From positions 26,672,213-26,736,212 of the forward strand of contig OZ026519.1 of assembly GCA_964019695.1 (NCBI GenBank): a DNA stretch of 64,000 bases, read 5' to 3'. The stretch is from Loripinus fragilis (taxonomy: Eukaryota > Mollusca > Bivalvia > Lucinida > Lucinidae). Below are positions 32,704-44,240 of this stretch, piece by piece. The stretch's first letter is position 1. Each line of letters opens with the position of its first letter. A model generated the notes under the pieces. The model ran no database searches. It saw nothing but the letters and a program-made list of their open reading frames with translations, and was not told where the DNA came from. The position numbers and the translations under genes are program-made.

Positions 32704-34230
32704 TAATGTTCATACTTATTTTATTTACATACAGCATCGGATTCCACAACAACGTAGAAAGAAATACCAATAGCCAATCTATAATCACCTAAACACGTTG
32801 ATCTTTAAAGCTGATTTCACATCTTGTACTGATTCGATTTTGATATACTTTGGAATTAGATTAAGAGTGCCAAAAATCAAGTGTCCCTTGACCATTTTTT
32901 CACATGAACTGGCTATTTGCTTTTCTGAAAGTATACTCAAACAAAAAAAGATACGTCCATTTTCATGGTACTGTATCTTTCAATCCAATTAAGATGTCGC
33001 AGCAAAAAAAAAGCCAAAATATTCATCAAACGTTCGACACACAAAATTTGGTAATTATATGATTTTTTTCTTCTTATCGGGAAGAGTTATTGAACCTAAA
33101 GTGAAAACAGCTCATTCCATTATCATCAGCAAGTTGGGCATCAAAACGTGACAGATTTTACGTTAAATGGCAACCAGAAACGTCCAACGATGAAAAACAT
33201 CTAAAAATCCCAAATGTGCTTATCAAACGAGCAACGTTGCAATTCAAAAGTGTTAATTTACGAAATTAGCTGAAATTACCTCCCTTTGAATTAAACAAAT
33301 AACAATTTTAGAGCCTCCGGTTCTCCTTAACTTAACATCATTTGACATCGTTTTTGTTTTTATTTCTTGTGCTTGTGTATGAAAACAATTACACAAAGGA
33401 TAAAAATAAAAACCATGGCTGATGTCGGCCATTACATGTTTACTAAATTTGTATTTTATACCCCGCCCTTACTGAAAAAAAAAACACATGTGAATTTCCA
33501 GTATCAATTGTTTTGATGCTTATTAGTCTTAATTAATGTTAAAATGCTTGTTATGCCGAAAAAGAAGTTTACATTTGACCAAATCTGTTGATTATCAAAA
33601 ATGCTGGACCGACAATGAATTTTCTGGGTGTCTACACGGACGCACTTGATCGATATTTTGTGGCGTCAGCGTATGTTACAGATTAATGAATGTGGCCGTA
33701 AAAGCGATGCATACAGCTAACATGCATGGCACCTTACTAGAGAGTTTTCTCAGTGATGTTTAAATGTGCTTGAACAGTTCGGAATTATGATAGACACCCA
33801 AGCTATTGATGTTGTGACTTTTGATTTTAAGGGTACTCGTGTTCTCTGAGTTGGCAGCGGCTCCACTGGTTATCAAATGAGTTTCGCTTAGGTGCATAAC
33901 GTTTCTAAATGATAACCGTTTGTAATGTAAAAAATTAAATGAAATGCGTTCATACATTTAGAACTGGCAGACATAAACGTCAATCGGACATAACTTTATT
34001 GTTTCAGTATATATTACCTCATGTGATGTTTGCATTTATCCCATTTGCGAAATTGAACTATAGAAGCTTTTACATTTTGCATATAAAGGTATCTAATGAG
34101 ACGAATAGATGCATAAATTTGACTTGAGCCTACTTCTTGTGTGCGTCTTATTGTGCACGCTCGTCTGAGTCTTTGCAATTAGCATGTGCAATAATTACTA
34201 GAATAACAAAAATCTAATATTTTCTTCTAG
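32704..34230. other. Rest of intron 4, nothing recognised
   Basis: This is AT-rich sequence with no supported exon or repeat family. Confidence 0.4.
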
Positions 34231-34399
34231 ATATTTGAAGGGCTAATGGACAAGCGTTTACTACATGATGAGATATGCTTGCTTGACAATATGTCGTTCA
34301 ACTTCACATTCACATCTACGTTCAGCGCTGTGTATGTCCGGTATATATCCAAATCAGTGCCAACAAAAGGCTTCAAGGCGAAGTATATTCTAGAAGATG
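34231..34399 (+). CDS. CUB-domain protein, exon 5 (second half of CUB D)
   Basis: Exon of 169 bp, acceptor TTTCTTCTAG, donor GTAAGG, phase 0 to 1. It starts I-F-E-G-L (equivalent of V-Y-D-G), then EICLLDNMSFNFTFTSTFSA, VYVRYISKSVPTKGFKAKYI and L-E-D. The cysteine in EICLLDN replaces the usual FCG. The FNFT site is a possible N-glycosylation signal. The phase-1 ending right after the last CUB strand matches exon 1. The frame could run through the donor to a stop at 34489, which would give a short intron-retaining end. The clean GTAAGG makes splicing more likely. Confidence 0.85.
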
Positions 34400-34957
34400 G
34401 TAAGGTTGTAAAATGGTTTATTACCCAACCGTGTATATACGGAGTAAATGTCTATTTTTTGCTATGTCATGAGTCACTGGTGAACTATTGACCAGTCAAT
34501 TTTTTTGACTATTGACTGGCACTATACCATGACCTGGTTTCTCGCTTCACTGTTAAAAGACATAGGCGCTTATCGACATGAGCGTCAATGATGCGCATAC
34601 GGTTCGTCTATGAAAGGAGACATTGTGCAACAAAAGGTTAATATGAGCCATGCTTTGGCAACTTAAACTCAAATAACTTCGTTGTTAATGGTCAGAACAT
34701 AAAGTGTGGGTGCTCGTTTTCTTAGTTAGAACGAGCGGTACAGTTTGAGACCAAAATTGAGCAGATTTATTGATTTTTCTGTTTTGCAACTAAACCGCAT
34801 CAGCTACAGCAACTCCATTCAAGAAATGCTGCTATAAGTATTTCATCAAAAGGGTTGGGTAATAAAACAGTTATTACATGCCTGTTTGTAGACCTCGTGC
34901 AATAGTGCACCAAGTCGTCCACGACACCTCAGGGTAATAGTTTGGACTATACTACAA
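34400..34957. other. Downstream intronic DNA, no exon recognised
   Basis: There is no in-phase continuation or poly(A) signal of note. The region begins the 27-kb interval before the putative last exon. Confidence 0.4.
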
Positions 34958-35193
34958 ACAGCATGACAGCAGCCTAAGCCACTGGGGGGCTTAAATGCAT
35001 TTTACTGGTACCAAATCTTCGCCCTAGATTCTGCTGTTGTTGAAGTACAAGAAATGTTCCGCTCGCATAGAGGCCATCTAACTAATGCAATGTATCATCA
35101 TGGAGAAACACTCTAATTAAATTAACACACCATGATGATACAAAGAAAAGGGCTCAAAACTCACAGATAGTCAGAGCTAAAGAAAACCTCAAG
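34958..35193 (-). mobile_element. Retroelement family 1, internal 3'-UTR fragment
   Basis: AGCAGCCTAAGCCACTGGGG, CAAATCTTCGCCCTAGATTC, CTAACTAATGCAATGTATC and AGATAGTCAGAGCTAAAG match the inverted form of 5850-6080. The 3' terminus is missing. Confidence 0.75.
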
Positions 35194-35940
35194 TCTATGG
35201 AGAATTTTTCAGACGTTCAAGGGCAGCTAGCTCCGTAGACCCGGGTCAAATCTTGCTGAATTTTAAACACATCCAATCTTTTATAAATGTCCTTGTTACC
35301 TGCAAAAATGAATAAGATTCAATCAAAAATGTAGGTGCTAGAGTGTTCACAACATTAAACATTCATTTTTCAAACGCTCGAGCGCAGCTAACTCAGTAGT
35401 TGGTGATGGGATCTGGCAGAAATTCAAACTCATTCAAGCTTTCATAGTTGTCCTTGTTACCTTCAAGAATGAATAAGAGTCAATCAAAAATGAAAGCACT
35501 AGAGTGCTCACAACATTTCTCCCATTATAAGTCTATGCAGATATTTTCAGATGTTCAAGGGTAGGTAACTCTGCTGACCCTGGTCCAATCGTGCTGAATT
35601 TCAAACCCACCCAAGCTTGTATTGCTGTCATTGTTACCTGCAAGAATAAAGAAGATCCAATGAAGAGCTACGGTGCTCACAAGATTTCACCCATTATAAC
35701 ACTATGGGAGCTATCTGTTGCCACGGAAACCAGAGTTCTGATTCGACCTGGCTCAAGACCTAATGCAGCCAATCCTCCTACCCAATAATGCTTTAGATGA
35801 AATTTGATTATGATCGGCCAGCTGGTCTCAGAGATATTCATGCCTGAAAGTGTGAACGGACGCACGAACAGACGCACGGACGCCGGCTCAGGTCCCATCC
35901 TATAAGCTCACCGAGAGCCTTCGGCATAGGTGAGCTAAAT
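35194..35940 (-). repeat. Pearl/Helentron-like element with about 165-bp core repeats
   Basis: Three diverged core units begin near 35194, 35360 and 35520 (CAGATGTTCAAGGGTAG, GACCCTGGTCCAATC, TTCAAACCCACCCAAGC, CCTGCAAGAATAA, GTGCTCACAA). The block ends GGTCCCATCCTATAAGCTCA-CCGAGAGCC and GGCATAGGTGAGCTAAA. Inverted, this is the AGCTCACC..GGTGAGCT terminal hairpin also seen at 57896-57925. Confidence 0.7.
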
Positions 35941-36165
35941 GTAGTGTTTCCTAGCAATACTGGTCCTGATCCCTACATTATCACAAAGCTACCTGGCCAT
36001 CATCAGCACCCCAGCGAAAAGCCATTTAAATTTAAATTGGGTTTCGATGGCGGGCTGATGACGGAGTGGTATTTGGATCCTCTCGCACCTCATCAACTAA
36101 AAAAAAAACTAAAAATCGTCAATGTCGGTCACCCTCTGACAAAACTTTCTGGAACCTCGCATTAC
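35941..36165 (+). repeat. G/C-run MITE family, truncated copy 4
   Basis: AGCAATACTGGTCCTGATCC, GGCGGGCTGATGACGG, GTGGTATTTGGATCCTCTC and CCCTCTGACAAAACTTTCTG follow the family order. The G-run left part is missing. Confidence 0.7.
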
Positions 36166-37484
36166 CCTATACATTGGCTGTATGTGAAGGCTATCAACAC
36201 ATAAAATTTAACCTAAACATATTCAAATCATGTTATGTAGCAAACGTCAACAGTGCATTTATATATATGAAACCTGTAAATAGATCCATGTAGCGTCATA
36301 TATATTTTTTTATTTTCAACTTTTAAAGAAAATCTTGTTTTCACCACATGCTATCATCAAGGGTATTGGTCAGTCTGCACATTCAAATGTTGTTAGTCTG
36401 ATCTTTCTCCTTACAATTTAATCACTATCCGTTGCTAATAGGCACTTGGTCATATTTTAAAAAAAACGCTGCCAGTTCGAAACAAACGTACTTACTAAAA
36501 TGGCTTCGGTTAATAAAAAGTCATTTTTTTGTACCATTACTAAAACAGCACATGATATATCGCATGAGCAGCGAAGGCTCGTGCCTGTTCAAAGTACTGT
36601 ATTTTTCCACAGCGCTGCTGTTCGTGTAGCCTACACAAATTAGTATGCGGATGACTATAAAAGCGCAAGCCTTAAGCACCACTAGATAGCTGTACATGCA
36701 TGTTTAAATAGTGATTATACACATATGCAATACGTACCTAAATCTCATGTTGGGCCCCAATAATTAATCAAGATAGATGCTATGCACCTTTATATACATT
36801 TACGACAGATGCTCCAAAAGTTCTGATCCTGGCAATATATCTCTATACACCGCTTTGACATGTTTGATCTAACTTGAGAGAGGGACTGGAAATCTACCCC
36901 AAAACAGCCATACCCACAATGCACTGACCTATCAATCAGACTGTTCATATAAGAGACCTCACAATTAAGGCAAGTGCAGTCTCAGTAATTTGCTTTTATG
37001 GCTGCTCAATGTTCATCAGGAAGTCAATATGTCCTGTACATGTGGCGAAGTTTCTATATGATCTGTCCCTTAAATGTATGGCTATGCAACTGTCAGCTAT
37101 AATCAAATTTTGGGCCACTTGAAGATTTGAACAGCCCATGCTGCCTAAACAATAGCTGTATTAACGGTAAACAATATTTTAAGCAATCTTAGATGAACTG
37201 ACTTTTGTCTGAAGCAATCATAAATAGTCCGTATCGTCCGAGACTGAAAGTAACCCATATAAGAAAATTAAAACGAGTCCACAAATTAGGTCAATATTCG
37301 GAGGTACACATATCTAAAATCAAAATCCAATCAATTGTCTAAATGTGCACTATATCGTAAAATGATGCAATATGGGATTAAATTGAGCACAAAGCATACA
37401 TCTGAAATCAACAACAATTTTGAAAATTCTTATTTAAAATCAATCAATTTTTAAATAAAAATTAAACTTTTTACAATGTTCCAA
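36166..37484. other. AT-rich DNA, nothing recognised
   Basis: No gene, repeat family or inverted repeat was identified. Confidence 0.4.
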
Positions 37485-37863
37485 TTAAAGCTGCATAGTC
37501 TGTACTTTTTGATCTTTTGATTTTTGAAATAAAATTTCTACTTTTTCAAGAATACTGTAAAATACTCAAATTCAGGTAAACATTTCACCATTTTCTTAAA
37601 TCTTAACAAAATAACACTATCAAAACAACAGCATTTATTTTAAAAATCAACTGTCTAGAATTATTGGAGGGACGTAAATAATTACCTATAAGAGATAAAC
37701 CACCTCTTTTAATAATAAGATAGTTCACTTTTCCTTGCAGTTTTCAGCTGTACTGACCATATTTATTGTGAAAATATAACTTAATTCTATTTTAACAAAT
37801 GATTTAAAAAGAAAATATTTTTTTTTCGAAAAATGTTCATAGTTACAGACCTAGTCTCTTTAA
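37485..37863. repeat. TTAAAGCTGCATA-ended MITE, copy 2
   Basis: It is colinear with 16623-16996 (CAACTGTCTAGAATTATTGG, GAGGGACGTAAATAATTAC, CGAAAAATGTTCATAGTTAC). The right end is diverged (GACCTAGTCTCTTTAA). Confidence 0.85.
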
Positions 37864-39384
37864 GATTAAGATATTTCTTAATCAAAAAAATATTGGTCTT
37901 ACATATTTTGCCAATTTTTGGTTTGGCATGTTTTAAATCTTATTTTTAATCGATAGACAAAAATAGCATATTCTCAGAAATGAACTAAAAAATCCGTATT
38001 TGTCAATTTTAATGACGTCATAAGAATTGAGCATTGTGCTTTAAATATCAAATCGCCACAACCTGTCGCCATTCTTACATTTGAATCAGGGCCGTCGCCG
38101 CGTATTTAAAAGTGATCCGGTGGAGGAAGCCATCGAATGCCGAAGGCACGAGAGGGGGGAGAGCACGAGAGGGAGGATTATTCCCCCTCTCGTAAGGGGG
38201 TTTGGGGGCCTCTCCCGAGATATTTTTTTGAATTTAGAGCGCTTCTATGTGCGTTTTAATGGGGTTTTATGCATTTTGGACCAGATTTTAGTCGTTTTAG
38301 TCACAAACTTTTGCTAGAAAAGATATTTCTTGTCGCATCAGAAACCAATGCTGGACAAAGTTGTTTTCAGACAGTCACAAGTTATTTTACTTTTTTCTTC
38401 AGCATGCTTCGTCGACATTATTTCATCTATGTACCCGCAGATTTTGGCTAAGTACTTTTAGCACTGATCCTTGGTGGTAATTCAAAGAGTCGTGTTTTCG
38501 AAAAGATATACACTCAGTCTAGCGTCTTTTCAATTAGAACACCCGTTAGATGAAGCCTGCAGCTTCATCTCGAATTTGGCTTCGATAGGCATAATATGAG
38601 ATCGTTGGCTTTATCATAATGGACCCAGGGCCTGCTTCCGAACCACGAAGGCTAAACACTTCTCTGCTCAGGCTTCTTAAAGTCGAATGCACGTTGGGGG
38701 AACCGAAGAGTATTGGGCTGAATTCGAACAGGCGGGACATGTATATCCATAACGGAATGCATTGTAACAACACAGGCTCACGATGCTCATATATGTCAAG
38801 TCAAAACGTGTCGCTCGACATGTTAACTATAAGGGAAAAAAACGAATAGTCAATTTGAGGGAAATGAAACTGGATCATAGAAATTATCTGGACCTCAACG
38901 AGAAGACTTGTTTTCAGGCTTTCCGACCATGCAAGACTCAAACCAAACTACTCAGTTACAGAGATTAGCTAGAATGCTGAAATTTTGCATGGAGCAAGTT
39001 TATCAATTATACTTTCCTCGGAGCGAACAACAAAGCCGCTGATCAGACTGGCTGTTCTGCGCCTTTGATGTTCGCATGCAGCTATGTTCGGTTTTCTCTC
39101 GACACGCTCCATAAGTTAAGGCCGTCCAATTATGAAATTAATCAAGCGGGTGTCATAATAATTTTTCAATGTTTTCACACCTTGGCTAGGTCGGTCTATT
39201 GATGACACGTGCAACGAGAGTGTGGCAGATTGAATAAAATCAGAGATAAAATGTAAAATGAGCCGAAACGAGGAAAAAGGGACACGAGCGGAAAGCATAC
39301 TCGGCCCAAAAATAGGTCCGGCGCTCGCCGCCCTGCCAGACCGGTGAATGGACATTATAAATAGCAGAAAGTAAAATACAATGC
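37864..39384. other. DNA without a recognised gene
   Basis: GGGGGAGAGCACGAGAGGGA and its partner TCCCCCTCTCG near 38155-38200 make a short inverted repeat. Several short overlapping ORFs (38081-38968) show no family resemblance or splice logic. Confidence 0.4.
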
Positions 39385-40715
39385 AGTTTTATTTTGTGGT
39401 TTGAAATAAGTAGAATTAGCAAAATAATTTTTATTTTGATACCAAGGTGGGTGGGGGGCAAGATAAACTGGCCTGAACAGCTTGGGCACACCCCTGCAAC
39501 TAAGCAAACGGAACAACGTAACAAAGAGAACAGCTGAATTTGACTTGAATTATGTTTATAATTGACACATCTTTACATTCAGATAGTTTAAAATAAGTAG
39601 AATTAGCAAAATAATTTTACTTTGATACTCAGAAGGTGGGGGGGGGGAGGGCAAGATAAATTGGCCTGGAAAGCTTGGCCCTCACCCCTGCAACTAAGCA
39701 TACAGAACAATGCGACAAAGAAAACAGCTGAATTTGACTTGAATTATGTTTATAATTGATACATCTTTACATTCAGATAGTTTAAAATAAGTAGAATTAG
39801 CAAAATAATTTTACTTTAATACCCAGGTGGGTAGGTGGGAGGCAAGATAAACTGGCCTGGACAGCTTGCCCCCCACCCCTGCAACTAAACGCGCAGAACA
39901 ATGCGACAAAGAAAACATCTGAAATTGACTTGAATAATGTTTATAGTTGATACATCTTAACATTCAGACAGTTTAAAATAAGCAGAATCAGCAAAAGAAT
40001 TTTACTTTGATACCCAGGTGGGTGGGGGCAAGATAAACTGGCCTGGACAGCTTGCCCCCCACCCCTGCAACTAAGAATACGGAACAATGCGACATAGAAA
40101 TCAGCTGAAATTGACTTGAATTATGTTTATAATTGATTACTCGTCACATTCAGATAGTTTGAAATAAGTAGGATCAGCAAAATAGTTTTACTTTGATACC
40201 CAGGTGTGTAGGTGGGGGACAAGATAAGCTGGCCTAGACAGCTTGCCCACCCCCACCCCTGTATGTAACCATAAGGAACAATGCGACAAAGAAAACAGCT
40301 TAAATTGGCTTGAATTATGTTTATAATTGATATATCTTCATACTCAGATAGTTCAGAATAAGTATAATTAGCAAAATAATTTTACTTTGATACTCATGTG
40401 GGTGGGGGGGGGGCAAGATAAACTGGCCTGGACAGCTTGGCCCCTACCCCTGCAACAAACATACGGAACAATTGACTAAAACAGCTGAATTTGACTTGAA
40501 TTATGTTTATAATTGATACTTCACATTCGAATATTTTAAAATAAGTAGAATTACCAAATATTTTTACTTTGATATCCTTGTTGGTGGGGGGGCAAGATAA
40601 AATGTCCTAGACAGCTTGGCCCCCACCCCTGCAACTAAGCATACGGAACAATGTGACAAAGAAAACAGCTGAATTTGACTTGATTTATGCACATAATTGA
40701 TACATCAATCCATAA
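39385..40715. repeat. Tandem satellite, about 188-bp unit, seven to eight copies
   Basis: Unit starts at about 39534, 39730, 39920, 40105, 40300, 40487 and 40671 (marker GAATTTGACTTGAATTATGT), with a partial unit before. Spacing is 184-196 bp. Each unit carries AAATAAGTAGAATTAGCAAA, a variable G run, CAAGATAAACTGGCCTGGAC, AGCTTGCCCCC and CACCCCTGCAACTAAGCATA. GGGGGCAAG and CTTGCCCCC are inverted around an 18-bp spacer, so each unit can form a G-run/C-run hairpin. Confidence 0.9.
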
Positions 40716-40859
40716 ATTAATAGACCTTTGAGGCAGCCACACACCAGCTTAGATGAAATTTAAGCTAAAATCACTTAATCTTGATATTTTTATACAAGAT
40801 GATGTTAAATAATTTGTAGATAGTTTTACCAATATTAACCCAACAGGCACCAATTTCTC

Positions 40860-41050
40860 TTGTGTTGGGCTGGGGGCAAGATAAACTGACCTGGACAGCT
40901 TGCCACCCGGGGGTGAAGTTAGCCAGGGTGGGGGGGGGGGCAAGATATCCCGGGACAACTTCCCCCCCCCCCCCAGGGGCCAGGCCAACTATGGTTAGCT
41001 TACCCCCCTAGGGGCAAGCTGTCCAGGGGGCAAGATAAACTGGGACACCA
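40860..41050. repeat. Degenerate satellite tail
   Basis: The core GGGGCAAGATAAACTG..CAGCTTGCC recurs three times at shorter spacing with long G and C runs (40928-40940, 40963-40974), after a 140-bp gap from the array. The minus ORF across it is an artefact. Confidence 0.7.
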
Positions 41051-41504
41051 GCCTTAAAAGATTCAGATTCAAATATTATTATAACTCTATAACATGAAAA
41101 CAGGCCAGTGGTATGGAGTGGGCCATATATAATGTGCTGTAATTATTAAACGAAACAGTACAGTGAGAAAATACTAGTACCATTATAAAGATAAACGCTA
41201 GTTCTTTTAAATGGTGAATGGCATGCCCCTAAAAATGTCTCTGGACAAAGCTAAACGGTAAAGATCAGAACTTTTGGATCAACCCTCCTACATCTAGAGA
41301 GAAAATGTATTTTATTGATTTTATGACCATTCAGACAGATCCATTATTTGTTTTAAATTGGGGATAATGAACTTCCAGCATTTGCTTATACAGAGTTCCT
41401 TGATTTTTTCCAACAAGATATTGAGACTCTTTTATTGGTGAAAACAAAGATTTGACTGATAATCCAGTTATTTTGAACGAGTTTGATTGAATGAATGAGA
41501 TAAG
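41051..41504. other. Spacer, nothing recognised
   Basis: No supported feature was found. Confidence 0.4.
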
Positions 41505-41720
41505 CCACGACATGTGATTTCCAAAAATGTGGCATTTTGACAAGTGTAGACTCGGACGAGCCTGTGCAGCCTCTTTTTAAGCTCAGAAACTCCAAATAAT
41601 ATATATAATATAAATATATGCAAAGGCTCTGGTCGGTATTGCGTATACTTAGGTCGGTCTGATCCTTTGCTGTTCGCACATACCACATTGTTGGACATTG
41701 CATGTAACGGCTCAAATGTA
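41505..41720 (-). repeat. 232-bp MITE family, diverged minus copy
   Basis: GATTTCCAAAAATGTGGCAT, TTGACAAGTGTAGACTCGG, ACGAGCCTGTGCAGCC and TGTTCGCACATACCACATTG are inverted equivalents of 22500-22700. The three overlapping minus ORFs here are repeat artefacts. Confidence 0.75.
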
Positions 41721-42924
41721 GTTGTAGTCTGTAAGGAAACACCAGTAAATGAGTGTAGAAATTAGTATTTAGGATCATTATCAATGTAATTATGCCGTAT
41801 TTGCCCAAAATGTTCGGATACTACTGGTTCTTACCATATATATCCTGATTAACGTTTATAATGACGCACAGTATTAATAGTGCTGCAGCAGAGGTCACCA
41901 AAAGTGACATGTATCCATACCGGAAGGGTAACAAGTAGTATCATACATCATTTTAAAGCTTAGAGTGTGCTGAGTTCAGAACTGCATGATGCCACTTTCA
42001 AAATTTTGTGCGAAAAAAATTACGGCCCTTTAAACCTGGGTACCGTCATCATAGCGCAGAAAGGAACGATGATTTCTTTCATACTGTACTACTGTATAAA
42101 ATGATTGTTATTAGGTTGTATATGATCCAATAGTTAATATTAACTTTGTTTGCGTTCCATATGCTACTTACACACATTGACAACTATAATTAATAGGTCA
42201 TTGAGTGCAAAAATTGCGAAACCCAATGTCTTTTACAAATAGTCACGTGTATTGCATTTGATCTACATGTACATTTTTAAATCATAAAAATGAGTTTTTT
42301 CTTGCAACATAAAGTAAATATAAATGCATTTAATGTAGAATTCATCGTAATTATAATGTCTTCCCAACAAATTGCAGTTATAATACAACTCTGAAAAGCA
42401 TGCAAATGTGCATAAATCTACTTGTTCAAACTTATACATCTGCATATTCTGACATGGGTTTATTAACGAATGCTTTAGAAACCACTTGGGCTAAACCTAT
42501 GTATATGCAATGTATCATTCAATGTGAAGGAAGGTGGAATGCACCTTCTCATAGCAGGCGTTGCTAGCATTGGATACCTTCATGGTGAGGCGGGACTCAG
42601 AAAACTGTCATTTGAATTTGAGATTGTCTGCAGTCTGCAGTTTGTGATTATGGTATTTCCTGATCATACTCGCTTAATATTTTTGATGTCTGCTGTTGGC
42701 AGTGTACGTAAAACAAAACTTGTCTGAAAAAGCGAGTGACAAAGCTTCCTTTTAAACTATTATTATCTTCAACTAGGCTTTGTCTTTGAGATGTGCATCA
42801 GATTGCAAATGCTGAACTATTCATTCTGATGTCTACAAGCAACATATATGTATATATCAAATCCTTAAAATGCAGTATATTCCTGAAGAGGTGAATAATG
42901 GTTTCCATGAAGGCTAATGTACTG
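41721..42924. other. DNA with a 50-bp retroelement 3' end
   Basis: GTTTGTGATTATGGTATTTC followed by CTGATCATACTCGCTTA at 42638-42680 is an extremely short family 1 copy. The remainder is featureless. Confidence 0.5.
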
Positions 42925-42927
42925 TAA

Positions 42928-44240
42928 ACATGCGCAGATCCAGACATTTTCGTCAGGTGGGTCCAAGGGGGGTCCAACTTTTTCCAGGGAGGGGGGGGGG
43001 TCCAATTGCATATTCCCTATAGATACCCAGGAAATACATCAATATAGTGGACCTATGTGGAATCCTGCCGTATAAGAGGATGTGTCCACACTTTTGTGGT
43101 CGAATAATAAACTACTGTATCTCATCTCCATTTTTATACTACATTCAATACGCCCAGGCCCAAATATCGTTTGTAATGATCAGTTAAATTGGGCAAGGGT
43201 CAGTGTTTTTTCACGGTCGATGTCGGCCATTTCAATTTCTCAGTGAAAATGCAAGCCTCTTTCAAACATGGATTATGTTTTGGGGAGTGTGGCTGTAAAA
43301 CTTCCCAATAATATTCAGCCTATCCAATACAGTTGACGCGATAAAGACTCGCTTTCTTGAAGATGTATCCATAGAGAGGCATCTATAACATAAATGCTGT
43401 TTATTACTTATTGGTTACATTGGCGTAATAAAACGCATTTTATATGAAAACATTGTTTTCTTAAGAAGTGTGGAATCATCTCTATATAGAGATGCAACCA
43501 GATTTTGGTCCAGACTGAATAATTGTATTCTTAAGAAATGTGGAATCATTTCTATATAGAGATGATTCCACATTTCTCAAGAAAACATTTATTCAGTCTG
43601 GGCCAAAAATCTGGTTAATATCGCTAGATAGTAATGCATCCACATTTCTTGAGAAATCAATTATTCAGTCTTTGCCAAAAATCTGGTTGCATCTCTATAT
43701 AGAAATGATTCCACATTTCTTAAGAATACAATGGTTTTTTTTTGTATCAAAATGCGTTTTTTCGTCAATGTAACTTAAACAGAATAAACAGCATTTCTGA
43801 TATAGATGCCCCTCTATGACTCATTTTATGCATTGAGAACCTTTTTATTACAGAAAACACGGGATGGGTATCATTTATAATCATTGCCCAATCGATTCAA
43901 AAACTGATTTCCAAAGTGCATAATCCCAGAGGCTTGCACGAGTGTTGGAAATGCTGATGTACATGGATGCGCGGTGAAGAAAAATGGCGTTGACCCTTAT
44001 GAAGTTTATATGCCTCGATATTTACCTTATAAGAGGATGTAGCAATTATTATTGGTCTTTCTTTGTAGTTAAGATGTCAAAGTTTATTTTGATACCACAT
44101 TTGTGTGGACACATCCTCTTATAAGGCAGGATTCCACATAGGTCCACTATATTAAAGTATGTCCGAAACCCATATAACTTGCGATGTTCCAGGGGGGGTC
44201 CGGACCCCCTCCCCCCCTCTGGATCCGCACTTGGTAAAAC
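42928..44240 (+). repeat. G/C-run MITE (short subfamily) split by a transposon
   Basis: GCGCAGATCCAGACATTTTC to CTATAGATACCCA (42935-43029) and GAAACCCATATAACTTGCG to CTCTGGATCCGCAC (44165-44235) together reproduce 22815-22975. The gap is the 1135-bp insertion described next. Confidence 0.85.
43030..44164. mobile_element. 1135-bp long-inverted-repeat transposon, 8-bp target duplication
   Basis: The outer ends match over about 80 bp when inverted: left GGAAATACATCAATATAGTG, ATGTGGAATCCTGCCGTATA, GAGGATGTGTCCACAC. It is flanked by GATACCCA (43022) and GAAACCCA (44165), an 8-bp duplication with one mismatch; the uninterrupted relative at 22815 has GAAACCCA once. Inner segments are also inverted: GCATCTATAACATAAATGCT at 43380 against 43785-43810, and AAATGTGGAATCATTTCTAT units around 43470-43725 with palindromic CATCTCTATATAGAGATG. 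It has no coding capacity. The 8-bp duplication suggests hAT-type mobilisation. Confidence 0.85.

Noticed and set aside
34400..34491. Exon 5 reading on to the stop at 34489 as the normal protein end
   Set aside because: The GTAAGG donor is strong and coding character ends at it. It is kept only as a possible intron-retention form.
38081..38968. Series of overlapping + and - ORFs as a gene cluster
   Set aside because: Frames overlap on both strands with no conserved motif, and no repeat family or exon logic explains them as coding.
39385..40715. CRISPR-like array
   Set aside because: It is a contiguous tandem repeat without regular unique spacers, in a eukaryotic context.
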